From Trichoplusia ni (taxonomy: Eukaryota; Arthropoda; Insecta; Lepidoptera; Noctuidae), in assembly GCF_003590095.1 (NCBI RefSeq), contig NC_039486.1, positions 310,001 through 374,000 on the forward strand: a stretch of 64,000 nt of DNA, in the 5' to 3' direction. Made by a program: the position numbers and the translations under genes. Below, in pieces: positions 11,738 to 23,435 of the stretch; the first letter of the stretch is position 1, and every line of letters begins with the position of its first letter. The notes beneath the pieces were generated by a model. That model was not told the DNA's origin and did no database searches. It saw nothing but the letters and a program-made list of their open reading frames with translations.

Positions 11738-14700
11738 GAAGTTATATAGTTTCGGTATAATGTATGCATGAATCAGAATTAAGACACAACTGAATTCTGA
11801 ATTTCATTTTATAATAAATCCAGATTATAATATTAGTATAATGTAGGCTAATATTTCAGATGTTTTTTTATGTTTTAAATTTATCAGCTCAGTATAAAAT
11901 CCATCTGTTTAGGTTACTTACATATTATACAAGATTTTTTCTCCGTGACTAGTGCTGTACTATTCGTCTCCGATCGGGAAATCCCAGATGAGTGTCATCA
12001 TATAAATTAAATGATAATTCTAAAACCGTTGTTTTATCATAACCTGTCGATAACAGACCACTCTGTGAGTCATTCAGCTAGCAGGTGTAGTTATCTATGG
12101 TAAACTGCGAATTAGTTTCATTTTCCTTATTTTTAGACAGTCTTCAAGGGAATCTTTAAGGATAGATTGTTTACACTCTTTTATTTGTTGATAAGAAATT
12201 TGTGAATCAAAGCGGTTAGGAAAGGATCACGGGATAATGTTATAGTGATGTTCTTTATGGTGTCTTAAAATCTGACTGATTACGTCATCTGAATTATGTA
12301 ATTATTATTTTTTTGATTATGCATTAGTCAGATTATTACAATAAATTTTCTTTTATATTTTTTTGTTAATTTGTTTTCACGTTATAGATTTCAAGTTTTC
12401 ATTATAAGAAATTATGAAGAAACCTTTTATCCTTGGGGTGTTTCGCTCGCGAGTCAAAAACACACTTGATTTAGATTTGGGTTCTGCCTATCTTAAAGAA
12501 ATATTACGAGTATTATCATTGTGACAGCGTGGCAACTCCTGCAGTGTCTGCTTAAGCTGTGGTGGGCGGCCATCTTGTTGCTCTATGGATGGTGACTGTT
12601 TTGTTTCAATAACAGAGACTCTACCACCACGCTTAAACTTAGTTCCTTTAAAACACCATCTTTACAGAATTTAAAAAAAATATACACTTATAAGAAATAA
12701 TATTGCTTTATTAGGTATCGGTACCAGGTCATGCGGACGACACTTTCACTTTATATGTTTCAGTATAAGTGTGAGTTTCACACGTTTCTCATCCTTAGCT
12801 GTAGTAAAATTTCTATTTTTTGTTTTATTCCGAAAATTCTTTTCTTCAGAATAGATACAGATATTTCCCTAAATGTTAAATTAACATGTTATTGTATTGA
12901 TAACGAAAATAACAATTTGTATTTCTGCCTAATTTATAAACAGTTGTGAAACAATATTATCATAATACTCGTAGATATGTAATGACGCAAGTACATTAAG
13001 TTTATTTTATCAAATATAATTGCGTACCTATTTGCAAATATAGCTAAAACAATAGATAACTTAAAACTTTACCATACATGTGTGTAACATTTATAGTTTG
13101 TTTGATCAACATGCATTCACTTTCAATGATCATCGCATTAATCTCCTTTACTTAATGAGCTACCTACAAACCTGTGCAAAGTTGTTTCAAGCCAAACTTA
13201 GCTTTTTAGGGCTTTGTTAGTTCTGTTGGCACATTCATTTTCTTTTTTGTTACAATAATGACGTACTGACAACACTCCCCTATTTGAAGCAGAAGAAAAT
13301 AAAAATAAAGTAAATTGCACTATTACCTGAAGAGTATAATATAGTGACAGAGTGCCCTCTCGACACAGGTCCCCAGAGGCCGATAGATCTCTACCTACGT
13401 GACGTACGTCCTCGGTGACAACTCTTGTAGGTTTGGTCACGGCTGTCGTGAACGTGGCACACTAAATGATTAATATTATTTAAATAGATTTAACTCTACT
13501 CAAAAAGGAAATGTTAAATTTTGTTGCTTTTTTTCGCATTTACAGCCTCCTTGTTTGAAAAGTTCATGAAATCAAGAACGGTGAAGGCAAACTCAGAACG
13601 AATGTTTGTAATGTTAACATTTTAGGAACTTAAAATAGCCTAAACTATTAGGTACAGATAGTAAATTACTCGCTTGCCTGTGTTTTACATATTTTTTAAG
13701 TGATTCTACGTCCTTAACTTAGTAATTGTCGTCACAACTTTTTTTTTTGTAAACTAAACCTGTTTTTTTGGTTTTACATCTTTTGTTTACATTTTTTCTA
13801 CAGATTATCTTCAACGCGAAGTTTTTCAACCGTAAAATTTCGGAAAATCCCAAATGCGTTATCAATAAAACATTAATCATTCATAATTCTTCATTCAAGA
13901 CAACCGTCACTAAAATACTGCCCACCCCGGAGCGAGCTCGCCTTGAAGATAGACTGATCGCTCTCCAGGGACCGCGAGTCTACTGGTTGATCAACCTACT
14001 CACACTCGAGACAACCCTAACTAGGAAACGAAACTAACAATAGATGCATTAAAATCAATACAATGTCTTATTCATTGACAAAAACTAATATGGAATTCAT
14101 AAGACAAAGACAAAAAAAATATTTTGAAAACCAAAAGATATATCTACAATATTTAGTATCCTACAAAAATTGATAGCAATTAACGTTGCACAAATGTTTA
14201 CTAATGTCTGTATCCGCTCAAATATTGCATCAAAAACTGTATTTTTATAACCTTTCATAAGACAGTTTAAACAAAAAGCGGTCAAACATAACTTATAGCA
14301 ATGAACAGACGATATCGAAGACCTAACTCTTATTTAAAACTGAGCATTCACAACACTTGTTTCAATTTATTATCAGTCACACTATTCAGTAATAAATGCG
14401 CTGTTGAATAAACAATTAAGGTTCCATTAAATGTACTAAATTAGCGATAATCTAAATGGTAACTATATATTTATATCAAATAACCATGCATATTTATTTT
14501 GTGAATGTTTATGAAAAACGTTTAGAATATAAATGTGAATTAATTTTGCAGTTGACATTATACGCTTCAATGAATTTCATTCGGGTTTTTGGTAGAAAAT
14601 CTAATAAGTCCGTCATATAGATTTCCAAAAGAATATACGACCCATATTTTTTATTGCGTTGAAATGAAGACGTTTGTTGCAGTAATTTGAAATCTCTAGT

Positions 14701-15265
14701 GACGTCACTCATCAGTGGGTTCTCTGATTACCGACAAATGACGTCATTAGCCAGGAATTCCATACTCCTTAACCACGTTAATGAGTTTATCTTCATATTC
14801 GATTGATAAACAATATTATTTTGAAATCTATCTAAAAACTATGAAAAAAGGGACCTGAAAGTTAAATTTATACAGGTTTACTATTAATAAATTCTTATCT
14901 AAAATTAAGTTAAAACAACATAAACAATTCACAAAAAATTGAGGCGAAACTTAACAAAACATGGCTAAAACAGTAACAAATATAGTAGCAGTCTGGTAAA
15001 CAGTAACACCGGTGTATTGTTATCATTCACAGTGGTGAGACGTGTGACACAAGTGTACGAGAGAGACAAGGTGTCAGACACCAGTCTAGCCACAGCTACT
15101 TACAACTCAACTACAGCACAATAGAAATTTGCAATGTGCTAACGTCGACTCTACATCCATCATTTGGTGGAGGGTGGTACAAGTCACAGAAGGACAGAGG
15201 TTTTTTGTGAACGTATTATCCAACAGTTCTTACATAAATAAAATCATGTTCAACTTGAGATATGT

Positions 15266-15528
15266 AAAAGCAGCCCAGTTCATTTATCCAATGACTAGAA
15301 CACGTTCATGATAAAAAAATAGATATATATATGAGATTTTAAATGTATTAAAATCTCATAAATACCTATTTTTTAAAATCTCAATTTATTAAAATATTTA
15401 TTAAAATCTCATAAATAAATATTTTTTAAAATCTCAATTTATTAAAATATTTATTAAAATCTCATAAATACCTATTTTTTTATCATGAACGTGTTCTAGT
15501 CATTGGATAAATGAACTGGGCTGCTTTT
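15266..15528. mobile_element. Foldback MITE with internal tandem repeats
   Basis: The arms 15266-15322 and 15472-15528 are perfect 57-bp inverted repeats. Weaker inverted similarity continues inward. The 149-bp loop holds a 53-bp AT-rich unit starting at 15350 and 15403, with a third partial unit at 15456 that merges into the right arm. No coding capacity. A target-site duplication could not be fixed with confidence (TA or TGT-like flanks). Confidence 0.75.
15350..15480. repeat. 53-bp tandem repeat inside the foldback MITE
   Basis: Unit starts with AAAATCTCATAAATA at 15350, 15403 and 15456. The first two units are nearly identical, differing at CC versus AA after AAATA. The third is cut off as it enters the right arm. 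Confidence 0.8.
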
Positions 15529-17418
15529 GTAAGACGACTAAAAATCACCGTGTATTATGATCTTAAAAATTAGATGAAGAGAACAAATTATAAATGTACA
15601 TATATGAATATAGTTGCGAGCGCTTAAGCATTTGTTAAGACTTTACAATTGCTTGTGATTAAGCACTCCAGTTGGTTCTGAAACTAGTCAAGTAAACCTT
15701 TGCATCATTAGATAAAGCATCATCCACACGATCGTTTCTATAAAAACTAACCTAACTTTACGCATTATGCTCTTATATTTCAAATTACTTATTATATACG
15801 AGAAATTAAGAGAGTATTACGTTTTAACAATAACAGAAATAAGTCAGTATCCGTTGCTTACAGCTTGCGCCACAGTCTCGCTAACAGTTCCGTACCTGTA
15901 TTTGAATACAGCCGCTTGTCGGACAAACAGCACTGTCAGCTGGAAGCCACCGCTCCATCCATCACGACGCGTCTTCTGCGAACCTCACTTTTTGTGGTTG
16001 TCCTAACAAATGTCATGTCTGCTAGTCCACTACTGTTTTTACATGTTTGCAGACAGGACTAGGGCCAGTCTTATGGCCTACCTGGTACAATGTTATTTAT
16101 AACGTAGGGTTCTACTTAAAGAGAGTAGACAGTCTTATTATGTAAATGCTGGTAGTCAGTCTTCAGCGTGGTTTGGATTTACGGAATAGAGAACAGCATC
16201 CCTTGACTGACCCTTTATAAATTTTCAGTTAAATGTAAAACCTATAGTTCTAATGCTTCTTCGTCAGGTGAGAGATATACCTACTTTAATTTAAAATACA
16301 ATTCGATCAAGATTCACACCGTAAAACTCTTTTTAATTTTAGCAGTTTAAAAGGTTCTTTGAGAAAAGAAGTCGCTCTACAATACTCTACATAATTTATC
16401 CGAATACAATTGTTAGCAGTTGTGACAAAATAACGGTTACCGCTGAACAGCTAGCTATTTACATGAACACCAGTTATTATGTCAACTCAGTATTTAGCGA
16501 TGTACCAACATACATGTCGCGGACACAGCATTGTGTATACCGCTAAACACACGCTCTATGAACTGCCTAATGCGACGCCGTTTACCTAACATTTGAATAT
16601 TTTTGGAAGATTGTTAGTGAGATAATTATTTAGTTAAAACAGTAACGTAACTACAGGACAAAAAATAAAGGAAAATACAGTAAAGAAATCGAGTGATTGC
16701 CCTCCCAATATGAAAATCCAGACTGTGAGCAAGGGTTGTGTTCAATGTTCAATTTTTCTGTTTACGGGAAGAAGATGTTGCCCAGTAATGCAATACTTGC
16801 GTTCTATTACTCTTATAATATATTAAAGGACAATAAAAAATGTTTGTAGTGTTACAAGTACTGCTAGCATCTTTGCTAGCTTGAATGTTTCAAACTGTAC
16901 AATGTGCGCAATATATTGTAATCAACTATCGCAGCCCTCCTCAACCTGCCGAGTTCTGATTCCGCTGACAACGTGTAATGACTTCAAGTCACCCGATATG
17001 TGACGGTGATGTACTGTTTTGACGTAAAACATGTACACAATCAGATCCGGATCGACGACGGGATTATACTATCTCGGTACAAATCAACGTACTGCGTGTA
17101 GCGATATCTGCATATAAATATTATTTTAAATGTGATCCGATAAGCACTTGTTGATATACTCTAACAAGGTATATTAATAAATCTAAACAATCGCTTTTGT
17201 ACGGCGTTGTTTATATTTTTATTTTAATAATACTGAGTGAAAATTTGTGATTTGTTTTCTTGAGTCAAGTTTGTGTATGTTTGATGCCAAACTCAATTAA
17301 ATTTAATTCAATTCTTTATTGCATACCATAATGTTACATGTTACATGGGCATTGCAAAAGTAGGAGAGAAAAGGAATTTCCTAATTATTATATATTTATG
17401 TAAAATCGATACTCTTTC

Positions 17419-17455
17419 AATCTTACTAATAAATACTTTATTTATTAGTAAGATT
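17419..17455. repeat. Perfect 15-bp inverted repeat
   Basis: AATCTTACTAATAAA and its exact complement, separated by seven bases. It lies about 120 bp after a block (17297-17360, TTTATTGCATACCATAATGT) that resembles the end of a common lepidopteran retroelement; that resemblance is weak. Confidence 0.55.
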
Positions 17456-17997
17456 AGTAGTAGGCTGTAATAGCACTTATTTTTAGGATATTCACAAATT
17501 GACTAAAGTCTATAAATATTTAAGGTATTAGAATTATATGCTTATGCCTAAAAAAACTATCAGGAGGAGACATTTTGAGGACCTTCACGAATATACACGT
17601 GCCGGCAAATTAAACACCTTTATAAATGTACATAAATATAAGAAAACATGTGTACATACAACACTGTGCGTTTATTCTACATGTATTGACATTGAATCAT
17701 GTGATCGCTATAAAGTCCGTACTATATAATGCTATATTTGATATATTTTCTACGCTAATGTTATCAAAACGATCAATAATATATAAGTATTATTTATAAC
17801 TGAGATTAAAATGATTATTTCGATTTGATTATTAAATAGTCTTTTGTGTTTTGGGTAGAACAAGGTCGGGAGAGATAAGACGGAGGTCATTTTGGAAAAA
17901 AAGGAGAGACATTTAACTTTTCGGTGATCTGGAGATCTAACTCGTGGTGTAGAGTTGCGTCTACCTTCCACCACTTTCTTAAATTTACCACTTATCT

Positions 17998-18230
17998 GAC
18001 TTCGTCCCCGTGGGTGGACGATATAAGTTATGATTTATACCTACCCTGTTTTTTCACATTTTCCATTGTATCTTCACTCCTATTAGTCGCAGCGTGATGG
18101 TTTATAGCCTAAAGCCTTCCTCGATTAATGATCTATTCAACACAAAAAGATTTTTTCAATTTGAACCAGAAGTTCCTGAGATTAGCGCGTGCAAACAAAC
18201 AAACTCTTCAGCTTTATATATTAGTATAGA
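17998..18230 (-). mobile_element. Non-autonomous Helitron, 3' end lost
   Basis: Minus-strand element with an intact 5' start (TCTATACTAATATATAAAGC, host A before it). It matches the copies at 11157 and 37276 through most of its length. The terminal GCGGGCAACAGCTAG is missing; the similarity stops at the GACTTCGTCC block. Confidence 0.65.
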
Positions 18231-18829
18231 TATAGATTATTTATGTTAACATTTTTCATGAAAATGCAACGTGTATATTTATTCGAATTATATTTATGTG
18301 TATGACAAAAAAAAAGACAAATATCTTCAAGACCAATAATTACTCTATTAAAAACACCAATTTGAAGTTAAAAATTGAGCGATGAAGTTTGTAAAATTAG
18401 AGTTTGTTAAACATATACATTATTATTCTGTTCAAGCACATTCAAACAATGAAGCCATGTATATATTAGGCATATTTCAGATGAAGGGATCTTCAACGAT
18501 TTCTTCAAGTAAAATTATTGAACTACTCTTTCACCATTGCTACAATATAACACTTCAACAAGATTTATATTTTGTTGCTGGAAAACGAAATAGAAAAGAA
18601 GAAGAAAAAGAAAATTCCTGACATTATTTTCAATCCCGGAATATACAAAGAGGAGTCCGTGTCCCCGGGATGGCCTTAGAATTTTAAGTTTGTCTACCGG
18701 GACTGAAATTTTCCGGATTGCAGTTATCAATCTTAAATTATCCGGATTCCCTATCCGTGACTTTAACAAGGTTAGTTTATCATCATGAAAAAAATTCCGT
18801 TTCAACGTACTAAACTACAACCATTTTGG

Positions 18830-18913
18830 AATGAAACTACTTTTACCGATCTTATCGCGGTTTTCCTAAAATCTAAAACAAACCGCGATAAAATCCGTAA
18901 AAGTAGTTTCATT
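18830..18913. repeat. 33-bp inverted repeat
   Basis: Arms 18830-18862 and 18881-18913 match at 31 of 33 positions (core ATGAAACTACTTTTAC, then TATCGCGGTT), around an 18-bp AT-rich loop. It may be the end of a foldback element. The 200 bp before it are unusually rich in CCGG/CCCGGG words compared with the surroundings. Confidence 0.65.
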
Positions 18914-21738
18914 TCAATGTAACATTCGCGTAAACTTAAGAGACCACTTTACAACTATTTTTCTCCTGAATATTCGTTGATCATAATTATGTCGTATTAA
19001 TTCGGATATCGATAGTATCTTATCAGTTATCTCTGATAGGTATGTCATATGTACATATACAGAAATTATAACGCTAATGTGCTGTAGGAAACAATTGTCC
19101 TTTATCAATGTTTCGTAGAACTATTACTACGTGCTATTGCATAAGATATATTTTCACTAAACCAAAATAATAGAGAGTTTAATTCCTTAAATTTATCTTT
19201 TAAAAGTGAAATTGACGGTTAACAATGATGGTTTTAACTATAAAACATATTCTATTTTTAGGCGAAATTCAGTATCACAAAAATAACTGTTCTTTTTTGT
19301 GGCACCGCGCATAAGTAATTAAAGTATTAATCCTTAATTCTTTATTTGTTAAGAATGTATTCAATATCTATAAATACACTAACAACAAATTTCTCTTTAG
19401 CATGCCACAGTACTGTCACATCATTAAAAAACTTCAGAATATGAAAATACTATGAAAACACATACCATAAGAAACCGTTTTCGATTCCAAAGCGGAATTT
19501 AACCTGTTCTTGTATAATCTTTATATTTCTGACCACTTGTTTGTAACTTGACAGTAACATTTAACTAACAAGTAACGAGTGATTGGCTGATCAGTTTTGA
19601 CCGGAGCCTTTCTTCTGCAATTTGTTTGTTTGTCTGTTATAATAACATTATAAACGAATGTTTACCTCTCGCTTGATAACCAACTCCTTGTTATGAAAAG
19701 ACTTTAATTGAGACGTCGATTTGAATTCTCTAAGTAATTGTGTGTTTCATTATATTTGACCTTTTAATAATAGACTCCTGTTTTTTGTAAGTTTTATTGG
19801 ATTGAAGTTTGTTTTTATATAAAATACATTAATTTTATTTGCTGTTCAATGAGGAAAATTGTTGTTTCATTTCTTTATGTTACCTAGCTTTTATTTTAGG
19901 TAGAAATGACTTGTTATTGCAGTCAATAAATTAAAATACAAAGGACATTTCGATGTCAACTAGTTATAAGCTGTAGCATTACCTGTTTTCATAATATAAA
20001 TAGCTTTATAAAGAAACGTGAAATAAATAAAATAAAATAACCATAGCTGTAATTCCGCCAAACCGTGAAAAAGATATGAGATAATAAAGTAACTAACATA
20101 CATACAAGTAATATGCGTGAAAATAACAACCCCGCCTCAGCAAGCACATGTTAAAACCGAAGCAGCACAAATCACTGACTCTACCTACCCCGCTTCAAGA
20201 ACAAGCGTGATGCTCGTCCATAATTTACCTACAAGTATATTAAACCTAAAATATCTAAATGTATATAGTTTTGCATGCATCATGCTTCCAAATATTTAAA
20301 TTGTTCTTTATTTCGGTAGCATTAAACAAATTAGTGTTTATCATGAGGAAATTCAAATATGATGATAAATGTATGAGTGTGAAGGTTTAGTCAATGATGC
20401 AAGTGATACTAGTCTTATAATCTAGCCCTTTTATACTCTCTCTCTAGTCATTCGTCGCGTCTAGGCCTAAATACGTAAACATAGAGCAAACTCTACACTT
20501 AAAACTAAATTAATACCTATAATGTGCTAACAAATATTGTGTAGTTTTTTCTACACTTCTTGACTAATATTTAAAAACTTTAAATTATAAACAAGCTCAT
20601 CATTAGTTTTCTATATTATTGCGAACTAGGGAAGTTTTAGACCAAGTGTAGCCGTGTTAAGTGAATGTTCATGTAATAATTTTCGGTTTCTACTTTAATC
20701 TGCTAAAACTGAAAACCATTCTACACAATTTCTACGTAATGAAGAACAATTTATAAATAAATTGTTGTATTATAATCTGCTTGAACAGATAAATGGAGAT
20801 ACCATTTGTTATTATTATTACTATCGGTATTTTTGGATGTAACTTCCGTATAACGGTAGCTGACTCATCACATCTTATCTAGCCAGTCTCGCTGATATCT
20901 CGGTAAAGACCCAATAAATTCGTTCTTAAGTGAAATAAAAAAGTATAAAAGTCATTATTGTTTAAACAATTAAGGACCGTGACGAGCTCATTATTTAATA
21001 CAACGTTGTTTTAGATTATTGATTTTCACGTCTATGACTATCTATGAGACAAAAAAGTAAAAAAATGTGTTGGTAAAATATAGGTTCAGTTAAAACTGCT
21101 GATTCGAGCTGAAAATGTATCTTGTGAGCGTAATAAGGAAATGTGATTATAATAATCTAAAACATATCTATAACCTACGCAAATACGCGATAAACTGCGA
21201 CAAATAACAGTAAATAATGACTCTGTACTCTATTATCTAGATCAGATGTGTCATTGTTTAGTGTAGGTACAGATCGGAGTGGTCCCAGCAATGTGTTACA
21301 TGTGCCGGAATACTGAGGTATACTTATGTATATCGGTTTATATTCGATTATACCAATTTCTGGAACCGATGACTCGCCATTCTGAGAAGTTCTCCCAGTT
21401 TATGTTTAACCAGAACGGCCATTGTTTACAGAGCGATCCCAACAGAGAATTAATCTCAACCAAAACGGGATCTTAATTGGTAATGTTTAAAAAACAAGTG
21501 CTGCAGTAAGTAGAGCCCGGATTATATCATCAACCACAGTTTGTTCACGCTCTACTCATTTAAGGTGATATTTAAATCCCCGATTATTCTAATCCCCGAT
21601 TTAAATGTAACGGAGATTTCATGTCACTTAATCTGTTTTTATCGGATTCCGGTGTCGATACCACTGGATCCGAATTACTTCTCCGTATCAGGGTGAGGTC
21701 AAATAAAATAAAGTTTTAAATGTGAACAATACTTTAGA

Positions 21739-21744
21739 TTTATT
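21739..21744 (-). terminator. slp: Possible polyadenylation signal of slp
   Basis: Reads AATAAA on the minus strand, about 255 nt after the slp stop codon, in AT-rich DNA. It would give a short 3' untranslated region. The hexamer is common in DNA of this composition, so support is positional only. Confidence 0.4.
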
Positions 21745-21998
21745 CATAATAACTCTTTATCTTAATCCTATGAGCTAATTCAATAAATATACAACTTTGG
21801 AAATATTTACACATAATGACAATACGAGTACAATGGCGGAATGCTACGAGTTACACGAGGCTAATATTGCGAACAGAGATTACCTCCCGACTCCACTGGT
21901 CCATTGGCTACACTAAAACTAAATCACAGATAAATAAAAATGTCTTCCGACCTTTTAGTCAGTCTATTTGGTAAAGCCTCGACGAGATAGATGCGTGA

Positions 21999-22916
21999 TC
22001 ACTGCCGCGTGAGCACCGTGACGGGCTTGTAGATGTGAGGCGAGAGCGGGTGGTGCGACTGGTGCGGCGGGGAGGGCAGCTCGGGGCTGGAGGAGCCTGA
22101 GTGCGTGGGCGAGGGCAGCATGGGCGGCGAGCCCGGCAGCAGCGGCGCCTGGCCCAGGAACGGGCCCGGCGGCAGGCGCTCGTACAGTGCGGGCGAGTAG
22201 GGCAGGCTGCCGTAGCCGAGAGCCTCGCCGCGGAACGCAGGGTGCACCGCGCTCGGCGCCACCGGCGGCGTCTTCATCTGCATGGGCGCGTACCTCTGGT
22301 ACAGCAGCTGCGAGTACAGCCCTACGAGCTGCGAGTACGTGGCGGGCGGGTAGCCCGGCAGGGCCGTGCCCGGGAACAGCGGCCGCTTGAAGCAGGCCAG
22401 CCGGGAGCGGCCGTTGAGCGCGGACCGCCGCCTCAGCTTGCCCGTCGTGCCGCCGATGAACACATCTTCGGCTGAAGCGTCCAGCATCCAGTAGTTGCCC
22501 TTGCCGGGGTCGTCGTAGTGGCGCGGCACTTTCACAAAGCACTTGTTCAAACTGAGGTTATGGCGGATAGAGTTCTGCCATCCCTGGCGGTTCTCCCGGT
22601 AGTACGGGAAGTTGGTCATGATGTACTCGTAGATGCCGTTGAGAGTGAGCCGCTTCTCGGGGCTGTTGCGGATGGCCATCATGATGAGAGCATTGTAGCT
22701 GTAGGCGGGCTTCTCGTGTTTCTTGTCCTTCTTGTCATCGTCGTCCTTGGGTTTGGAGCAGTCGACTGGCTCAGTGCCGGTCACGTCCAGCTCCGAGTCG
22801 CTCAGGTCGGCCTCGGAGTGCGAGGCGCCTGTCGACGAGGCCGTGGGTGACGGCGGGGGCGCCGGCTTATTCATCAGTATAGAGTTTATACTGAAATCTC
22901 CTTCGAACTTCACCAT
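21999..22916 (-). CDS. slp: Sloppy-paired / FoxG forkhead transcription factor, single exon
   Basis: Nuclear DNA-binding regulator; in insects slp genes are pair-rule/segment-polarity and neural-patterning factors, often repressors. The 305-residue protein has an eh1-type Groucho-binding motif FSINSIL (residues 8-14), an acidic then lysine-rich linker (about 49-67) and a complete forkhead domain (about 69-164). That domain includes recognition helix WQNSIRHNLSLNKC (113-126), wing DPGKGNYWMLD (136-146) and the FoxG-typical DVFIGGTTGKLRRR (151-164). A proline/serine-rich tail ends in YKPVTVLTRQ. The frame can be read four codons further up, but that codon is GTG. The ATG at 22914-22916, in context CCAAAATGG, is the sensible start. 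No intron is needed, as in Drosophila slp1 and slp2. The coding GC bias creates long spurious frames on both strands here. Which paralogue (slp1 or slp2) cannot be told; FoxG family membership is near certain. Confidence 0.96.
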   Translation of the reverse strand: MVKFEGDFSINSILMNKPAPPPSPTASSTGASHSEADLSDSELDVTGTEPVDCSKPKDDDDKKDKKHEKPAYSYNALIMMAIRNSPEKRLTLNGIYEYIMTNFPYYRENRQGWQNSIRHNLSLNKCFVKVPRHYDDPGKGNYWMLDASAEDVFIGGTTGKLRRRSALNGRSRLACFKRPLFPGTALPGYPPATYSQLVGLYSQLLYQRYAPMQMKTPPVAPSAVHPAFRGEALGYGSLPYSPALYERLPPGPFLGQAPLLPGSPPMLPSPTHSGSSSPELPSPPHQSHHPLSPHIYKPVTVLTRQ

Positions 22917-22987
22917 TTTGGAAAACACTTGTGATACACTTTATAGAGGTGCGCTACGCGTGCGCTTACACTGCGAGTGGCGAGTGA

Positions 22988-22992
22988 ACTGG
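22988..22992 (-). promoter_or_regulatory. slp: Initiator / predicted transcription start of slp
   Basis: Minus strand reads CCAGT; the A at 22990 is the predicted +1. It fits the arthropod initiator core CAGT and sits at the right distance from the TATA box. It implies a 5' untranslated leader of about 74 nt (22917-22990) with no intron. A second TATAAAG-like word at about 22940 lies too close to the start codon to be preferred. Confidence 0.65.
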
Positions 22993-23013
22993 CGGGCGCG
23001 GAGGCGGCGCGCG

Positions 23014-23021
23014 CTTTTATA
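23014..23021 (-). promoter_or_regulatory. slp: TATA box of slp
   Basis: On the minus strand this reads TATAAAAG. Its first T lies 31 bp before the A of a CAGT initiator at 22988-22991, the canonical spacing for a TATA-dependent RNA polymerase II promoter. It is embedded in GC-rich DNA, which makes a chance AT word less likely. Confidence 0.8.
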
Positions 23022-23068
23022 CACGGCGCTGGCGGCCCCGCCCCCCCAGCTTTGTGAGAGCGCCGCGA

Positions 23069-23073
23069 CCAAT
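23069..23073. promoter_or_regulatory. CCAAT box upstream of slp
   Basis: CCAAT on the plus strand (ATTGG relative to the gene), about 80 bp upstream of the predicted start. This is the usual position for an NF-Y-type element. A CACGCCCC word about 30 bp further upstream (23102-23109) resembles a KLF/Sp GC box. The function is inferred from position and consensus only. Confidence 0.45.
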
Positions 23074-23394
23074 CGCAGCTCGAGCTTTTCTATACATAGA
23101 GCCACGCCCCGTATCCCGTAAGCTTCCCCCTCCCCACAAGCTTTGCTGTAAAGTCGTTTTATTTGAGTTGCGCGCGCGCAGCGACGAGTTTATTTATTAT
23201 CTGGTATAAGTATCTTTTATTGGTACTGTGGCTACGATTATAAATCGATTGTGGTTTGTTATGTGATTAATGGCTAAAAAAAATATTTAAGTGTACTCAA
23301 TGTTCTAAGTCGTTCGTTTTATGTTGATTGATTTTTGATGGTCGTTGCTACATGTCGCGGTGTTTTATACTTTAATTACCTTGTAAGAGGTGAG

Positions 23395-23435
23395 GTGGGC
23401 TATGGCTGCGCCTGCGCCGGCTGCGGCACCACTCT
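23395..23435. promoter_or_regulatory. GC islet about 410 bp upstream of slp start
   Basis: Carries CTGCGCCTGCGC at 23406-23417, a one-mismatch minus-strand form of the shared 12-mer and close to NRF1/EWG-type half-sites. It is the islet nearest the slp promoter, which makes it the best candidate for a promoter-proximal element. Confidence 0.35.

Larger units (their letters stand above)
1..21738. other. Left gene desert, downstream of slp
   Basis: Apart from the repeats and islets listed, this is AT-rich DNA without a credible gene. The open frames present are under 100 codons, lack recognisable domains and often overlap repeats. The longest are 18515-18805 minus (96 codons), 7151-7429 minus (92) and 13768-14037 plus (89). 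I assign none. Undetected exons of a distant gene or a non-coding RNA cannot be excluded. Confidence 0.6.

Noticed and set aside
13768..14037. 89-codon plus-strand frame
   Set aside because: No recognisable motif; it begins with a T-rich run read as a hydrophobic stretch and lacks supporting context.
22917..22928. Four extra N-terminal codons (starting at 22928) for slp
   Set aside because: The first codon is GTG, not ATG; the ATG at 22914-22916 has a good insect start context.
21964..23121. Several long alternative-frame and opposite-strand reading frames over the slp gene
   Set aside because: Low-complexity Arg/Ala-rich products caused by the GC-biased third positions of slp; no domains.
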